Part shown: piece by piece, positions 7,380-8,585 of the stretch | Layout of the letters: the number at the start of each line of letters is the position of its first letter | How positions within the stretch are numbered: the first letter of the stretch is position 1 | Assembly: GCA_016278415.1 (NCBI GenBank) | Contig: JADQBV010000226.1 | Span: 1-8,585, forward strand | Direction: 5' to 3' | Length of the DNA: 8,585 nucleotides | Source: Halanaerobiales bacterium | GTDB lineage: Bacteria > Bacillota_F > Halanaerobiia > Halanaerobiales > DTU029 | Translations under genes and position numbers: made by a program | The notes under the pieces: generated by a model | Seen by the model: the letters and a program-made list of their open reading frames with translations, nothing else | What the model was told of the DNA's origin: nothing | Database searches by the model: none

Positions 7380-8006
7380 ATGGGTTGGTTAGTAGATATA
7401 ATGTCACAGTCATTAGAGGCGATTAATGGTATTGTTGGGAATTATGGTTTATCAATAATTATATTTACGATTATTATTAAATTATTGTTATATCCATTAT
7501 CAGCAAAACAGACACGGTCAATGAAAGATATGCAAAGAGTTCAACCAGAACTAAAGAAAATACAGGAAAAATATAAAGACGATAAGCAAAAACAAACAGA
7601 GGCAATGACTGCTCTATATAAAGAACACGGTGTCAATCCAGCTGCTGGATGTTTACCTATGATTCTTACTTTAATAATTATTTTTCCATTGTATCGAGCT
7701 ATTTATGGACTAGATATGACTGCAACAACTTTTTTGTGGATTAAAGATTTAGCACAACCAGATATAGCACTTGTTATAATTAATGGTCTAGCCATGGCAG
7801 GACAAACATATATAACAACAAAACTATCTGGCAATAGTAATCAAAACAATTTAATGATGTGGATGATGCCTTTATTCATATTATTTATAGGTTTCCAATT
7901 GCCCGCAGGTGTATTGATATACTGGTTTACACAGACAGTTTTAACAGCATTACAACAGTATATTATTAATAATGAGCCTGAATCGAAGGGAGTTGCAAAA
8001 GAATAA
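7380..8006 (+). CDS. yidC: YidC/Oxa1-family membrane protein insertase
   Basis: This insertase places membrane proteins into the inner membrane, alone or with SecYEG. The 208 residues correspond to the five-segment core with a short N-terminus: no long periplasmic domain, no signal peptide and no lipobox. Segment 1 (NYGLSIIIFTIIIKLLLYPL, about 21-40) carries Lys34 where many members have the groove arginine. A basic, charged cytoplasmic hairpin follows (about 41-85). Segment 2 starts at AAGCLPMILTLIIIFPL, segment 3 is around PDIALVIINGLAMAG, and segments 4 and 5 span MMWMMPLFILFIGF and PAGVLIYWFTQTVLTALQQY. The ATG at 7380 has GGAGGAG (7364-7370) at 9 nt. An out-of-frame ATG at 7372 is too close to that site. 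The stop TAA shares its last base with the khpB start codon. Confidence 0.95.
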   Translation: MGWLVDIMSQSLEAINGIVGNYGLSIIIFTIIIKLLLYPLSAKQTRSMKDMQRVQPELKKIQEKYKDDKQKQTEAMTALYKEHGVNPAAGCLPMILTLIIIFPLYRAIYGLDMTATTFLWIKDLAQPDIALVIINGLAMAGQTYITTKLSGNSNQNNLMMWMMPLFILFIGFQLPAGVLIYWFTQTVLTALQQYIINNEPESKGVAKE

Positions 8007-8585
8007 TGGATCTGATTAAACAGGAAGCTAAAACTGTTGAAGAAGCCATTAGATTGGCCTTAGAAAAACTTGATATCAATGATGATGAAGCTGAAATAGA
8101 GGTTATTGATGAAGGTTCTAGGGGTTTACTGGGATTAATAGGTACAAGGAATGCTATTGTTGAAGTTAAGCCTAAAGTTAACCCTGTAAAAATAGGTATG
8201 GAATTCTTAGAAGAAATGTTTGATAACATGCCAGTAGAGGCTAGTATAGAACTTATAGAAGAAGAAACAAACAAAGAACAGGTTATGTATAATATAAGGA
8301 GTAAGGATTTAGGAATAATAATTGGACATCGCGGTGAAACCCTTGATGCCATTCAATATCTTACTTCCTTAATAGTAAATAAAAGGACAGAAGCATATTA
8401 TAGGGTTTTAATTGATGCTGAAGGTTATAGAGACAAAAGAAAGAAAACCCTTGAGAGATTGGCTAAGAGATTAGCTGATAAAGCAATTTCTACTGGAAGG
8501 AAAGTTATGTTAGAACCGATGCCGCCACACGAAAGGCGAATAATCCATATGACTTTAAGGAAAGACAATCGAGTCAATACTTATA
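8006..8585 (+). CDS. khpB: RNA-binding protein KhpB (Jag/EloR), first 193 residues (3' end outside window)
   Basis: KhpB (Jag, EloR) is a cytosolic RNA-binding protein that pairs with KhpA and affects cell elongation and sporulation-linked processes in Firmicutes. Three parts are visible: a Jag_N domain (about 1-55, KTVEEAIRLALEKL then GSRGLLGLIGTR), a KH domain with the loop IGHRGETLDAIQYL (GxxG at 107-110), and an R3H domain (from about 145) with the RxxxH motif at Arg177-His181 (PHERRIIHMTL). The Jag_N-KH linker is short. The ATG overlaps the yidC stop by one base (TAATG). The best ribosome site, GAAGGGAG at 7984-7991, is about 14 nt away, so termination-coupled initiation is likely. The frame is open to the window edge and the protein looks nearly complete. 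Confidence 0.95.
   Translation, partial: MDLIKQEAKTVEEAIRLALEKLDINDDEAEIEVIDEGSRGLLGLIGTRNAIVEVKPKVNPVKIGMEFLEEMFDNMPVEASIELIEEETNKEQVMYNIRSKDLGIIIGHRGETLDAIQYLTSLIVNKRTEAYYRVLIDAEGYRDKRKKTLERLAKRLADKAISTGRKVMLEPMPPHERRIIHMTLRKDNRVNTY

Noticed and set aside
7966..8352. Open frame of 128 codons, minus strand
   Set aside because: Antisense to khpB. The Ser/Ile/Leu-rich translation is the mirror of a charged coding strand. khpB itself has clear Jag_N, KH and R3H motifs.

Overview
The window is the chromosomal replication origin region of a low-GC (roughly 30% GC by eye) Firmicute-type bacterium. Gene order, AT-rich codon use, G-rich Shine-Dalgarno sites and frequent GTG starts fit a clostridial or Halanaerobiales-like organism, but no marker here fixes the genus. 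The order khpB-yidC-yidD-rnpA // dnaA-dnaN-yaaA-remB-type genes-gyrB is the classic dnaA neighbourhood known from Bacillus subtilis, with one clear exception: rpmH (ribosomal protein L34), normally between dnaA and rnpA, is not there.

Layout. Bases 1-5941 are read on the minus strand. In transcription order they are dnaA (5941-4571), dnaN (4281-3169), the S4-domain gene yaaA/rlbA (3104-2889), recF (2883-1768), remB (about 1762-1502) and the first 499 codons of gyrB (1498 to the window edge). The last four are packed with gaps of 3-5 bp, and the ribosome sites for remB and gyrB lie inside the gene before. Bases 6805-8585 are read on the plus strand: rnpA, yidD, yidC and the first 193 codons of khpB (jag). 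These are also tightly packed, and the group is preceded by a textbook sigma-A promoter (TTGACT, 17 bp, TATAAT). The two groups diverge from the origin, so both are co-directional with the replication forks.

The origin is bipartite. An upstream cluster between dnaA and rnpA (6058-6347) has seven consensus DnaA boxes plus near matches, two of them built into a 12-bp perfect inverted repeat. A second part between dnaA and dnaN (4305-4560) has three perfect TTATCCACA boxes, a very AT-rich tract, and six perfect TAG repeats followed by GGGCC. That last arrangement matches the DnaA-trio unwinding element in both sequence and polarity. DnaA, its binding sites, the sliding clamp, RecF and gyrase therefore form one replication locus. 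The opposite arm supplies RNase P protein and the membrane-insertion genes.

I found no mobile element, CRISPR array, tRNA/rRNA gene or accessory system. The points most worth checking are the missing rpmH, the organisation of the origin, and a DnaA-box-like sequence lying on the rnpA start codon.
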